Positions 1 to 8,033 are shown, counted from the stretch's first letter. The stretch: 26,890 bases of DNA from UBA7657 sp049653045 (GCA_049653045.1 JBASFN010000180.1:1-26890), one strand, 5' to 3'. Numbers and translations: made by a program. The notes: generated by a model not told the origin, from the letters alone.

Positions 1-143
1 ACCGTGGACAGGCGCGGATCATTTGCCTCCCTCTCAATTTTTGAAACATGGCTTTGGGGCAAGCCGAGCTTGTTTCCAAGCTCTGATTGCTTCATGCCCT
101 GTTGCTGCCGAGCGGCTTTTAGCTGTCCTATGATGACACTCAT
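1..143 (-). CDS. HipB-like XRE-family antitoxin/repressor (partial, runs off the left edge)
   Basis: Reading leftward from the ATG at 143-141, 47 codons are visible and the frame stays open to the window edge. The peptide starts MSVIIGQLKAARQQQGMKQS and continues through LGLPQSHVSKIE to DPRLST. This is the helix-turn-helix (about residues 8-45) of the Cro/C1 fold, and the LPQSHVSKIE plus DPRLST signature is typical of HipB-type antitoxins. Such genes usually precede a hipA-type kinase toxin, which would lie left of the window. Two palindromes directly upstream (147-164 and 178-193) are probable autoregulatory operators. The family call is good. Pairing with a toxin is inferred. Confidence 0.75.
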   Translation of the reverse strand, partial: MSVIIGQLKAARQQQGMKQSELGNKLGLPQSHVSKIEREANDPRLST

Positions 144-146
144 GTA

Positions 147-164
147 TATATGCTAATGCATATA
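147..164. promoter_or_regulatory. Palindromic operator 1 of the HipB-like gene
   Basis: TATATGC and GCATATA form perfect 7-bp arms around the 4-base spacer TAAT. The site lies 3 bp upstream of the start codon of the HipB-like gene, as expected for autorepression. Its centre is 30 bp (about three helical turns) from that of the second site. Confidence 0.6.
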
Positions 165-177
165 CCAAAAGAATTAA

Positions 178-193
178 ATATGTTTCTGCATAT
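178..193. promoter_or_regulatory. Palindromic operator 2 of the HipB-like gene
   Basis: ATATGT-TTCT-GCATAT has the same architecture as operator 1 (6-bp arms, 4-base spacer) with one mismatch between arms. It is centred 30 bp upstream of operator 1, so two repressor dimers could sit on the same helix face. Confidence 0.5.
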
Positions 194-335
194 ATATGGG
201 ATGTGGGGGTTAATGGGCTATAAAACGGAAGTCCAGTCAAAAGAACACCCATAAACACCCATATAGATTTACCTCCTAAGCATGATATTTCATTAAAAAA
301 TCATGCAAACTGAAGGATGAGATGGGATTGCACAA

Positions 336-691
336 GGGAGAGCCGCTATCTCCCTTTGCCCGAAGCCAGTGCCGGAACAAAGCAGACGTGCGGCGGTCTA
401 GGGTTCCAATGGGGTCATGACATGCCCCTTGGTCGTGGGGTTCCACAGGGGGCGCGAAAGCCCTCCTTGGCGCACATCCAAAATGCGGAATGTTGGTCGA
501 TGGGAATCCAAAGGGAGAGCGGAAGTCTCCTTGGTCTTGGGGTTTTCATGGGGAGGCAGGAACGCTCCCCTGAATGGTGATGCACCGGCCAGACGGTGTG
601 ATGGCGTGAATGGGGTTCGATACCCCATAGTCTCTTTGAGATGGTCGCGCCAAAGGCCAGAGGGATAAAACGGGAGAGCGCAGCGTCTCCC
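336..691 (+). repeat. Degenerate tandem array of GGGAG/CTCCC hairpins (candidate ncRNA)
   Basis: Hairpins in order are 336-354 (GGGAGA/TCTCCC), 411-428 (GGGG/CCCC), 448-466 (GGGGGC/GCCCTCC), 512-532 (AAGGGAGA/TCTCCTT), 546-573 (GGGGAG/CTCCCC), 583-598 (CACCG/CGGTG), 611-627 (TGGGGT/ACCCCA) and 672-691 (GGGAGA/TCTCCC). The middle ones are joined by a recurring linker resembling TTGGTC-N-TGGGGTTCCA (429-445, 493-510, 531-548), giving units of roughly 40-60 bp. Loops contain GAAA (456-459), GGAA (521-524) and GGAA (559-562). These are GNRA-like only on the plus strand, so plus-strand transcription is favoured. Function is unknown. Confidence 0.55.
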
Positions 692-695
692 TTTT

Positions 696-728
696 CAAGA
701 TCGCGGTTGTAGTACAACCGACATCTTG
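696..728 (+). ncRNA. Two-tier hairpin closing the array
   Basis: CGGTTGT (704-710) and ACAACCG (714-720) form a perfect 7-bp stem with a 3-base loop. Outside a 2x2 internal loop, CAAGAT (696-701) pairs with ATCTTG (723-728). It follows directly after the last GGGAGA hairpin and no T-run follows it, so it is not a standard terminator. It may be the 3' domain of the RNA suggested by the array, or a separate protein-binding site. The structure is visible in the sequence; its role is inferred. Confidence 0.5.
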
Positions 729-834
729 CGAAGCACGCTAAATCCAAGTTTCCGCTAAGTTTGACCTTTCGCTGAAATCTCGGACTTAGGTGCAGTTTTT
801 AGGATGATGAAATTTCGCAAAATGCTGAAATTGG

Positions 835-1101
835 CTATTCGATTTTTTTCAAGGCTCTCAAGATTGCTTTATAGACCATAATTTGCAGCGTGGTTTTTGG
901 GATTTTCACCCAGCCTCGGTCATAGGTAAAAACGTCCTCTCCGCTGCTTTTTCGGGTGAAGAGTTTTGAGATTTTTCCGCCGTCGATTCCGAAGCTGGAC
1001 GGTTCTTCATAGACTTTGGCTTCAAATGTCCAGCCGAGCGGTGAGATCGTCCCGTTGATCCAGACTTCCCCTTTATCACTAAATTTTACGCGAATGAACA
1101 T
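835..1101 (-). CDS. Small DUF7678-like protein
   Basis: 88 aa starting MFIRVKFSDKGEVWING, with the segments GWTFEAKVYEEPSSFGIDGG and YDRGW. This pattern (short beta-rich protein, EPS.FGI.GG.ISKL, then YDRGW) resembles the uncharacterised DUF7678 family as I remember it, which is often found on mobile elements. The start at 1101 is chosen because AAGGAG (plus-strand ctcctt, 1110-1115) lies 8 nt upstream; a longer frame opening at 1173 would run through the inverted repeat and has no such site. It is the last gene of the leftward transfer cluster. Function is unknown and the family call rests on memory, not a search. Confidence 0.6.
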   Translation of the reverse strand: MFIRVKFSDKGEVWINGTISPLGWTFEAKVYEEPSSFGIDGGKISKLFTRKSSGEDVFTYDRGWVKIPKTTLQIMVYKAILRALKKIE

Positions 1102-1122
1102 GCGGCATACTCCTTGTTGCCC

Positions 1123-1288
1123 GTGGTTTCCATGACTGGCATTGGCGCATGGGGGAACTGAGCGGCGTGTCAAGGGAACGAAATGCTAGGACGGCACGGC
1201 GACATCGGAGCCGAGCTTTGCCGTCCTTGTGTTTCGCAGCCCTTGATGCGACGCGCCCCCATGCGACGGTGACAGGCATGGAAACCAC
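1123..1288. repeat. 166-bp imperfect inverted repeat between the coupling-protein gene and the DUF7678-like gene
   Basis: Nested arms from outside in: GTGGTTTCCATG (1123-1134) with CATGGAAACCAC (1277-1288), 12/12; CTG with CAG (1136-1138/1273-1275); CGCATGGGGG (1146-1155) with CCCCCATGCG (1256-1265), 10/10; TCAAGGG (1170-1176) with CCCTTGA (1240-1246), 7/7; CGAAA with TTTCG (1179-1183/1232-1236); GGACGGCA (1189-1196) with TGCCGTCC (1219-1226), 8/8. About 45 base pairs form one long interrupted hairpin. It fills nearly the whole gap between two same-strand genes, starting 7 nt upstream of the Shine-Dalgarno of the downstream one. Possible roles are a structured RNA, an mRNA processing or attenuation element, or a transfer-origin-like cruciform. 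Confidence 0.8.
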
Positions 1289-1308
1289 CCCCACAAAACC
1301 AGACGCTT

Positions 1309-2928
1309 CTATTTTGAGTGAAACGGGTTTTTGTGGGCGCGTTCGGTAAAGAACGGGTCGCTGTGCGCGGCAAGGCGCTCAAGGCGAACGGGCAAAGCTC
1401 CCGCTATCAAGGCCAGAACTGCCCCGCTCTCGCGTGAGAAGAAACGCGAGACTTCATCGGGGGTCATCAGATCAGTCTTGTGCAATTGCTCAGACTGGCT
1501 GGTGGATGATCCTGACGATGTGTTTCTTCCCTGCTGTCCCAGCCCTGCGGTAAAGTCCTTTGGGTCTGAGATGGCTTTCAGGGCATGTCCAAGGGTCAAG
1601 GCTGTTTCGTTGCTCCCGCTTTGCTCATTGCTCTGCGTTGTCACACGGGTTAGCTCTGACAGCCCCAATCGGCTGGACAGATACTTGGTCGTGGTGATGT
1701 CGCTATTGCCGTAGGCCAGCACCACACCGCTATTGCCCAAGAAAGTTTCCCAAGTGCCTTCATAGTGCGTTTTAAGCTGATTGAGGTCTTGTAATACAGA
1801 GAGCAGCTTTACGCCAAAACCTGCGATATAGCCTGCGGCTTTTTCAATCGCCGTCATTCTGCCTAAAGCAGCCATTTCCTCTAAGATCATTAGAACAGCG
1901 GGTAACTGCCGCCCTGTTTCTGGATTGATACCCCGTGGGGTGCGCTCCAGAGCATGAATGATGGTGGATACCATCAAGCGTAGCCAGCGGCTGTGGGTGG
2001 CGATGCGCCATTCTGGTAGTACCAGATAAATCGTCACCCCCTTTGGGTCTTGTTTGAGAGAGGCCAGATCAAGGCCACCGGATTTAAGCGAGTCCTGAAT
2101 TCCCAAAGATTCTAAAAACTCAGTATGACGGCGGGCGGTCGATAAGACCGAGCCGCGCTCATTCTCACCCATGTCCGCAAGGGTTGCGGCTGCGGCGGCT
2201 ATCGCGTCCCCGAATGGGCAGTCAACTTTCATCATTTCATTCAAAAGATGATTGAAGGATGTTTGCTTGGTTTCGGGGTTTTCCAGTCCGACGGTGATAT
2301 AACGGCGCAGCAGCGCCATGTTTCTTTTGGATTGGTCATCACCAGCTTGAGCAAGGATGAACAATAATATCCCCTTGATTAAAGCCCTCGCTGATTCATC
2401 CCAGTGCATGTCTTTGCCGCCACTGGAAGGAACAATAGAATCTGCAATCACCGCCACATCCTCGATTACCTCAGGATGATGCAGATCAAGGGGTTCAAGT
2501 GAATTAAGAGACGAACGCAGTTTCGAAAAAACATTTGAAACATGAAACGGGTCAGCAACATACACTTTCTGCCCCAGCTTCTCCGCTCTCCACGCCGCCG
2601 TGACGCTCGCATTTTCGCCCTTGGGGTCGATACAAACAACTGAGCCTTTATAGGTCAGAAGGTTGGGCAGGATCATACCTACACCCTTTCCGGCGCGGCT
2701 TCCGGCTATCAGGGTGATATGCCTATCATCATCAAAACCCATAAAATGACGTTTGCCATTTTCATCGTGAAGCTGCCCTAAAAGAATGGGGCTATCGGCT
2801 TCTGGATCATTTTCTGTCCAAAGAAGCGCCCTCATCACAGACTGACTGGATTGCCAGCGGCTTGTGGCTAAGGGTGAACCGCTATTCTGGTCGGGATCAA
2901 GGCGAGGAAGTAAGGGTAATTTTGTCAT
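1309..2928 (-). CDS. Type IV coupling protein, VirD4/TraG family, without N-terminal membrane anchor
   Basis: 539 aa. Walker A is GSRAGKGVG (76-84) and the Walker B-like stretch is LMILEE (346-351), followed by MAALGRM. The family motif VVCIDPKGE is at 97-105. Coupling proteins are hexameric ATPases that bring relaxosome DNA to a type IV secretion channel. Most have two N-terminal transmembrane helices; here the N-terminus is polar and the ATPase domain starts by about residue 65, so this is an anchorless form that may dock through a partner. Start at 2928 has AAAGGA 7 nt upstream. The gene follows an intrinsic terminator by about 20 nt and precedes the long inverted repeat. Family call is secure; the partner is inferred. 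Confidence 0.9.
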   Translation of the reverse strand: MTKLPLLPRLDPDQNSGSPLATSRWQSSQSVMRALLWTENDPEADSPILLGQLHDENGKRHFMGFDDDRHITLIAGSRAGKGVGMILPNLLTYKGSVVCIDPKGENASVTAAWRAEKLGQKVYVADPFHVSNVFSKLRSSLNSLEPLDLHHPEVIEDVAVIADSIVPSSGGKDMHWDESARALIKGILLFILAQAGDDQSKRNMALLRRYITVGLENPETKQTSFNHLLNEMMKVDCPFGDAIAAAAATLADMGENERGSVLSTARRHTEFLESLGIQDSLKSGGLDLASLKQDPKGVTIYLVLPEWRIATHSRWLRLMVSTIIHALERTPRGINPETGRQLPAVLMILEEMAALGRMTAIEKAAGYIAGFGVKLLSVLQDLNQLKTHYEGTWETFLGNSGVVLAYGNSDITTTKYLSSRLGLSELTRVTTQSNEQSGSNETALTLGHALKAISDPKDFTAGLGQQGRNTSSGSSTSQSEQLHKTDLMTPDEVSRFFSRESGAVLALIAGALPVRLERLAAHSDPFFTERAHKNPFHSK

Positions 2929-2947
2929 GGCTATTTCCTTTCTGATT

Positions 2948-2980
2948 AAAAAAAGCGGGGAGAGTTTTCCTCTCCCCGCT
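2948..2980 (-). terminator. Intrinsic terminator directly upstream of the coupling-protein gene
   Basis: On the minus strand GCGGGGAGAG pairs perfectly with CTCTCCCCGC (arms 2970-2979 and 2955-2964, 5-base loop) and is followed by seven T residues (2954-2948). It lies after the stop of the lipoprotein gene (2997) and only 20 nt before the coupling-protein start (2928), leaving no room for an ordinary promoter between them. The coupling protein would therefore need read-through or antitermination, or a promoter that overlaps the hairpin. Confidence 0.85.
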
Positions 2981-2996
2981 GGGGTAAAACTGATTT

Positions 2997-3833
2997 TTAG
3001 TGGCAGGCTGAGGCCGGAACCTTCGCACCACCAGAAGCGGCTAATTTTTCATGCTCCTCCTGATTAAGCTGGGCGGTCATTTCCAAATCTGGAATACGGC
3101 GCTCGGCTTCTTCAATCAGACTGATATTGCTTTGGCATTGTTGAAACAGAACGTCCGGCTCGTTTTGGATGGCCTCCACGTTCTGTTTCCATGCTGCCAA
3201 GGGCGCGTTACAACGATCTGCGACAGTCTGGACGCACTTTTGCAGGTTCTTCATGATGCACCCGGAATAGGCTTCTCTACCGAAAGCACCGCAGACTGCC
3301 CGAGAAATAAAGTCCTCAACTTGAGACTGGCCAATCTCCACAGCGCAAGGCTCCTGATGGCCTTCATTCCATTTGAGACCATATTCCAATAGCTTTTCTT
3401 GACGAACGGCCACAAGAGCCTGCGCCAGATCATTCTTGCTTTGCCGTCTAACTGCAAGATCAACACAAGAGCCTATCGACTGAAACTCGACTTCTTGCTG
3501 TGATAGGCCTTTTGGCTGAGGCGGCAGTTTTCGCATAGCAGGCCGGATGCAGCTTCCATTTTGCCATGCTGGGCTTTGAGTAAGCCCTCGTTGTGCCGCC
3601 GCCAGCCTGTTCTTGTAACTGCCTAAAGAAGACCGCGCCTTCTGCGCCGCCTGTGCGGTTGCGTGAAACGCGCAATCATGCGCCGATGGTTTCTGAGGAG
3701 TATAGCCAGAAGAGGATGACTGGCTGCCAGAAAACCCAGATCGTAAGGCCGCGCCAATGTCGTTATATCCAACATGCGCGGTGCACGCCGACAATGACAA
3801 CGCGCTCAGTATAATGAAACAGTGTGATTTCAT
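2997..3833 (-). CDS. Transfer-associated lipoprotein, cysteine-rich
   Basis: 278 aa. The N-terminus MKSHCFIILSALSLSAC is a lipoprotein signal with lipobox LSAC and acylated Cys17. The mature part is alanine/glutamine-rich, with scattered cysteines in paired positions (for example CIRPAMRK, CVDLAVRR, CIMKNLQKC) that suggest disulfides, so a periplasm-facing protein is likely. The start at 3833 is chosen over an upstream in-frame start because AGGAG lies 7 nt before it and the signal peptide begins exactly there. The preceding gene ends 10 bp upstream, so the two are translated from one message. I do not recognise a named family. Position beside a coupling protein suggests an envelope role in conjugation. 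Confidence 0.75.
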   Translation of the reverse strand: MKSHCFIILSALSLSACTAHVGYNDIGAALRSGFSGSQSSSSGYTPQKPSAHDCAFHATAQAAQKARSSLGSYKNRLAAAQRGLTQSPAWQNGSCIRPAMRKLPPQPKGLSQQEVEFQSIGSCVDLAVRRQSKNDLAQALVAVRQEKLLEYGLKWNEGHQEPCAVEIGQSQVEDFISRAVCGAFGREAYSGCIMKNLQKCVQTVADRCNAPLAAWKQNVEAIQNEPDVLFQQCQSNISLIEEAERRIPDLEMTAQLNQEEHEKLAASGGAKVPASACH

Positions 3834-3843
3834 GATTTTTCTC

Positions 3844-4359
3844 CTATTGGCTGGGGTTTTGGGAAGATTTATCAAGCTCATTGGAAACGAAGGAATTGCA
3901 GGCCTGCTTAAGCATTTCTCTGCGCCGAAAATCACACAGATATTCGGTTCCCCCATCAGCTAAACATTGATAGACGGCTTGAAGTGCATTATTGTTACGC
4001 TGGATAGTGCAGTTCTTATCGACTTCGACTTGTGCTTGCTCACTGGCGATGACGGATGTCTTGTGTGCTTCCTGCGGCAAGGATGTTTTGCTTTGAGCCG
4101 TTTCGACATCACCTATGCGATTTCCAAGAAAGGTAGAAAATCTATACTCCGGCTGTAAAATAATTTGCCCGGCAAAATTCCAAACGACAACAATCCCTAT
4201 GGAAAGTGCAGCAAGCCCTTTGTAAGAAGTCAGTAATTTTTTGAGGATATTTTTGATTATGGATTTATTTTTTTTAGGCTCAATAATAATTTTTGCAGAG
4301 GCTCCATCATGCTCTTGATGAGAAAAATCATTGTAAATCCCACGTTGCTTGTCCTTCAT
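3844..4359 (-). CDS. Single-pass membrane protein of the transfer operon
   Basis: 171 aa. A basic, lysine-rich N-terminus (IIIEPKKNKSIIKNILKKLL, about 24-43) leads into one hydrophobic helix (about 49-68, LAALSIGIVVVWNFAGQII), followed by a periplasmic domain with four cysteines. The ATG at 4359 has AGGA 5 nt upstream. A GTG four codons earlier is possible but would place the Shine-Dalgarno inside the gene. It is the first gene of the leftward operon and ends 10 bp before the lipoprotein start. No family recognised. The topology would suit an anchor or partner for the anchorless coupling protein, but this is only inference from gene order. Confidence 0.65.
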   Translation of the reverse strand: MKDKQRGIYNDFSHQEHDGASAKIIIEPKKNKSIIKNILKKLLTSYKGLAALSIGIVVVWNFAGQIILQPEYRFSTFLGNRIGDVETAQSKTSLPQEAHKTSVIASEQAQVEVDKNCTIQRNNNALQAVYQCLADGGTEYLCDFRRREMLKQACNSFVSNELDKSSQNPSQ

Positions 4360-4414
4360 AATCTTCCTCACAAAACTATCATCTGCAAAAAGGTATTGTT
4401 TAAGACCTCTGGAT

Positions 4415-4438
4415 TACAGAGTGAGCGACGAAGTCTCG
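4415..4438. promoter_or_regulatory. Candidate shared operator, copy A (TACAGAGTGAGCGA)
   Basis: Located in the 126-bp divergent spacer between the leftward transfer operon and the rightward unknown/ankyrin pair. The core TACAGAGTGAGCGA matches TACAGAGTGAACGA at 5805 at 13 of 14 positions. Downstream in the same spacer TTGATACG occurs twice (4456-4463 and 4467-4474). These are candidate regulator sites; no promoter hexamers are clear. Confidence 0.35.
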
Positions 4439-4485
4439 ATTGACAAATCCTTCCATTGATACGATTTTGATACGCGAGGTATGAA

Positions 4486-5391
4486 ATGACTCCTTCTGAG
4501 AAACTACAACTGCAAGAAGCGCTTATAAAATATAAGCAAGCAAATGGCATTAAAGGTCAGCATTACTGGGTAACTATCCTTCAAACGTTAGGCATGCCCA
4601 TTGAAACAATGTTGGTAGATGACAAAGAAGTTAAGCCAGCCTTGCATGAAAACGACCCTAGAAATTGGATTAAAAACCAAATAGAGCCGGGAAAAGATAA
4701 GCTTGATGTTTATGTGAGGTTTATTCAGAAAGTTTATCCAGACTTCAAATTCAAAGCTTCTTTAACAGAAGAATATATCCAAATAGGGCTTACACTAGCC
4801 CGCTTTTCTATTGGAGCTGCGGCGGCTGATGACCCAAAGCTGCATAGAGAAGCCAAAAATATAAGTGGTTCGGTCTATCTATCAAAATCTTATCAACGAA
4901 ACCCTGAGGGCGAGGACGATCTTTGTAAGCTTCTTTCCTTACAAGCAGTACCCGGATCGCCTTTTCTTGTTGTTCGGAGATTTTGCCTGACAGAGTTGGC
5001 AAATTATTGGTTGCAGCGAAATGAGCTTACAGACTATCTGCCGCAATTCTATGAAAGCACCCCATCGACTGCCCACGATAACCTAAGAAGGCTTGCGAAG
5101 ATCATCAGTGGCTCACTTCATGATCTTCTGGGTGACAATCTTACTAGTATTAAGACAATATATAAAGGTATCGTGTCACCCGTGGGCGTTGGCCAATACT
5201 ATCACGGCATTTTACAATCCAGTAACTATCTCCCAGACCACGTTAGTATAAAAATTATTGATGAAGGAGATAATAAAGCTGCTGTTGCAAGGGAAGTAAG
5301 TCATTTTTGGGATACCGTGGATTACGTCAGATGTGACGAGGCAGAAAGCTTTGAAAGAATTTTTTCCACTATTGGGGAGCCAGTACTATGA
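4486..5391 (+). CDS. Unknown 301-aa protein paired with an ankyrin protein
   Basis: 301 aa, mostly alpha-helical by composition, with no signal peptide or membrane segment. I recognise no family. The first 90 residues are rich in charged and aromatic positions (YWVTI, PRNWIKNQIEPGKDKLDVYVRF) and the C-terminus is acidic. The start has GAGG 6 nt upstream, and the nearby ATG at 4481 meets a stop after two codons. The gene overlaps the next by ATGA (5388-5391), so the two are translationally coupled. An uncharacterised protein coupled to a short ankyrin protein on a mobile element could be an effector/immunity or defence pair, but no catalytic motif supports that. Confidence 0.7.
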   Translation: MTPSEKLQLQEALIKYKQANGIKGQHYWVTILQTLGMPIETMLVDDKEVKPALHENDPRNWIKNQIEPGKDKLDVYVRFIQKVYPDFKFKASLTEEYIQIGLTLARFSIGAAAADDPKLHREAKNISGSVYLSKSYQRNPEGEDDLCKLLSLQAVPGSPFLVVRRFCLTELANYWLQRNELTDYLPQFYESTPSTAHDNLRRLAKIISGSLHDLLGDNLTSIKTIYKGIVSPVGVGQYYHGILQSSNYLPDHVSIKIIDEGDNKAAVAREVSHFWDTVDYVRCDEAESFERIFSTIGEPVL

Positions 5392-5753
5392 TCAAGCGCA
5401 ACTCCATGGAACTTGGTTCAAGTGCTGATGGTCAGGAGGAAATTGACCTGCCAAGTCATTTAAAAGGCTCTTCACTCACATTCTACGCTCAAAAGAGCCA
5501 TTTTTATCAAGTTCAGGCAACGATTCGGGACTTTCCCCGCGACTTCAATTGTCAGGACAGATTCGGCATGACTGCGCTTCATTGGGCAGCAGCAAACCGA
5601 CACCATGCTATGTGTCAGATTCTTTTGGATACTAATGCTCTTGATCTATCCATTCAGGATAATCGTGGGCGCACTGCGCTTGACCATGCTATTTCGAGTG
5701 GCGACACAAAAGTTATTCAATTGATCATGCAAAAGATGTACGGCGACGACTGA
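5388..5753 (+). CDS. Short ankyrin-repeat protein
   Basis: 121 aa with two ankyrin repeats, about residues 57-89 (FGMTALHWAAANRHHAMCQI, then LL) and 91-119 (NRGRTALDHAISSGDTKVIQ), preceded by a weaker helix pair that may be a cap. Ankyrin repeats bind other proteins; no enzymatic domain is present. The start overlaps the stop of the upstream gene (ATGA), with GGGGAG just before, which implies production with the 301-aa partner and probable binding to it. No signal peptide, so cytosolic. No terminator is seen after it. Confidence 0.8.
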   Translation: MIKRNSMELGSSADGQEEIDLPSHLKGSSLTFYAQKSHFYQVQATIRDFPRDFNCQDRFGMTALHWAAANRHHAMCQILLDTNALDLSIQDNRGRTALDHAISSGDTKVIQLIMQKMYGDD

Positions 5754-5804
5754 GCATACTTAGGATGTGTCAAAAATCTATCCACGGACTTTGTTGCGAT
5801 TAAA

Positions 5805-5826
5805 TACAGAGTGAACGATAGTTTCG
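5805..5826. promoter_or_regulatory. Candidate shared operator, copy B (TACAGAGTGAACGA)
   Basis: Matches copy A (4415) at 13 of 14 core positions and overlaps a short inverted repeat, AACGA-TAGTT-TCGTT (5814-5828). It lies 28 bp before the ORF at 5854, in the leader of the recombinase unit. One element-encoded regulator could act on both the transfer operon and the recombinase unit. Confidence 0.35.
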
Positions 5827-5853
5827 TTATCAGGTTTGATAAGGAGGCTCATC

Positions 5854-6069
5854 ATGAAATTCGTATTACTCTCTTTTGATTACCTGAACGCACTGCACAA
5901 CACTTTGTTTGTCTCTGCGCCTGTATCCAACAGAAAATTTAACTTCAGGTTAAACCGAAGCGCGATATTATGGATTATACACTTCTTTTTTATTTGGAAA
6001 CGCAGAGGCGTTTTCAACAGTGAATTTTATGGTTCAGGTTTAAGACAGGGGAGGATTCGTCATGAGTGA
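5854..6069 (+). CDS. Small ORF upstream of the recombinase (uncertain)
   Basis: 71 aa starting MKFVLLSFDYLNALHNTLF with a hydrophobic stretch SAILWIIHFFFIW (about 42-54). A near-ideal AAGGAGG (5841-5847) sits 6 nt before the ATG, the main argument that it is translated. Its end overlaps the start of the next small ORF by 8 bp. No family recognised and codon bias is weak. It could be a small membrane protein or a leader peptide for the recombinase unit. Confidence 0.45.
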   Translation: MKFVLLSFDYLNALHNTLFVSAPVSNRKFNFRLNRSAILWIIHFFFIWKRRGVFNSEFYGSGLRQGRIRHE

Positions 6070-6228
6070 CACCTCCCAAGAGCTTGAAAATAAAAAGCGC
6101 CTTAGCAGAAATGCAGAAAGTCAGCTCGATCCGGGCGTTGTAGAATTGATTAAGTTTCTTGCTCGAATTTGCGCGAAAAGAGATTATAATCGACTCCTTC
6201 AGGAACAAAATAAGCCGAAGGAGCCGTC

Positions 6229-6232
<4 letters not shown>
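6062..6232 (+). CDS. 56-aa charged protein coupled to the serine recombinase
   Basis: MSDTSQELENKKRLS to QEQNKPKEPS, 56 aa, highly charged and probably helical. GGGGAGG lies 7 nt before the ATG, and the stop overlaps the recombinase start (ATGA, 6229-6232), so translation is coupled. The size and position fit a helper such as a recombination directionality factor, but there is no recognisable helix-turn-helix and the role is not shown. The AAGGAG that serves the recombinase start lies within its last codons. Confidence 0.65.
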
Positions 6233-7947
<1,715 letters not shown>

Positions 7948-7960
7948 TTATGGAGGCCTT

Positions 7961-7989
7961 GATATAGACCCTTGCCCTGATAAAAGCAA
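7961..7989 (-). promoter_or_regulatory. Sigma70-type promoter of tRNA-fMet
   Basis: On the minus strand TTGCTT (7989-7984), a 17-bp spacer and TATATC (7966-7961) lie just ahead of the tRNA start at 7947. Confidence 0.6.
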
Positions 7990-8033
7990 CCCTGCAATGC
8001 GGGTATTTGGATTTAAAGGATAGTGCCATTCTA

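Larger units (their letters stand above)
194..834. other. Long non-coding stretch with a candidate structured RNA
   Basis: About 640 bp with no convincing gene. The short ORFs here overlap in several frames on both strands, lack ribosome binding sites and follow the repeats. From 330 to 730 the sequence is dominated by G-run/C-run hairpins, entered separately. The 3' flank (740-830) holds only short imperfect repeats, such as CTAAGT at 755 and ACTTAG at 784. I see no match to an RNA family I can name. Confidence 0.5.

Noticed and set aside
336..691. CRISPR array
   Set aside because: Units are degenerate and of unequal length, with no constant repeat separated by unique spacers, and no cas genes are present.
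336..728. Retron or OMEGA-type guide RNA
   Set aside because: No reverse transcriptase, IscB/TnpB or other nuclease gene is nearby, so structure alone is not enough.
317..747. Several overlapping ORFs of 76-110 codons on both strands in the hairpin region
   Set aside because: They overlap in multiple frames, have no ribosome binding site, and their odd Gly/Trp/Arg-rich peptides are what the G-rich repeats would encode.
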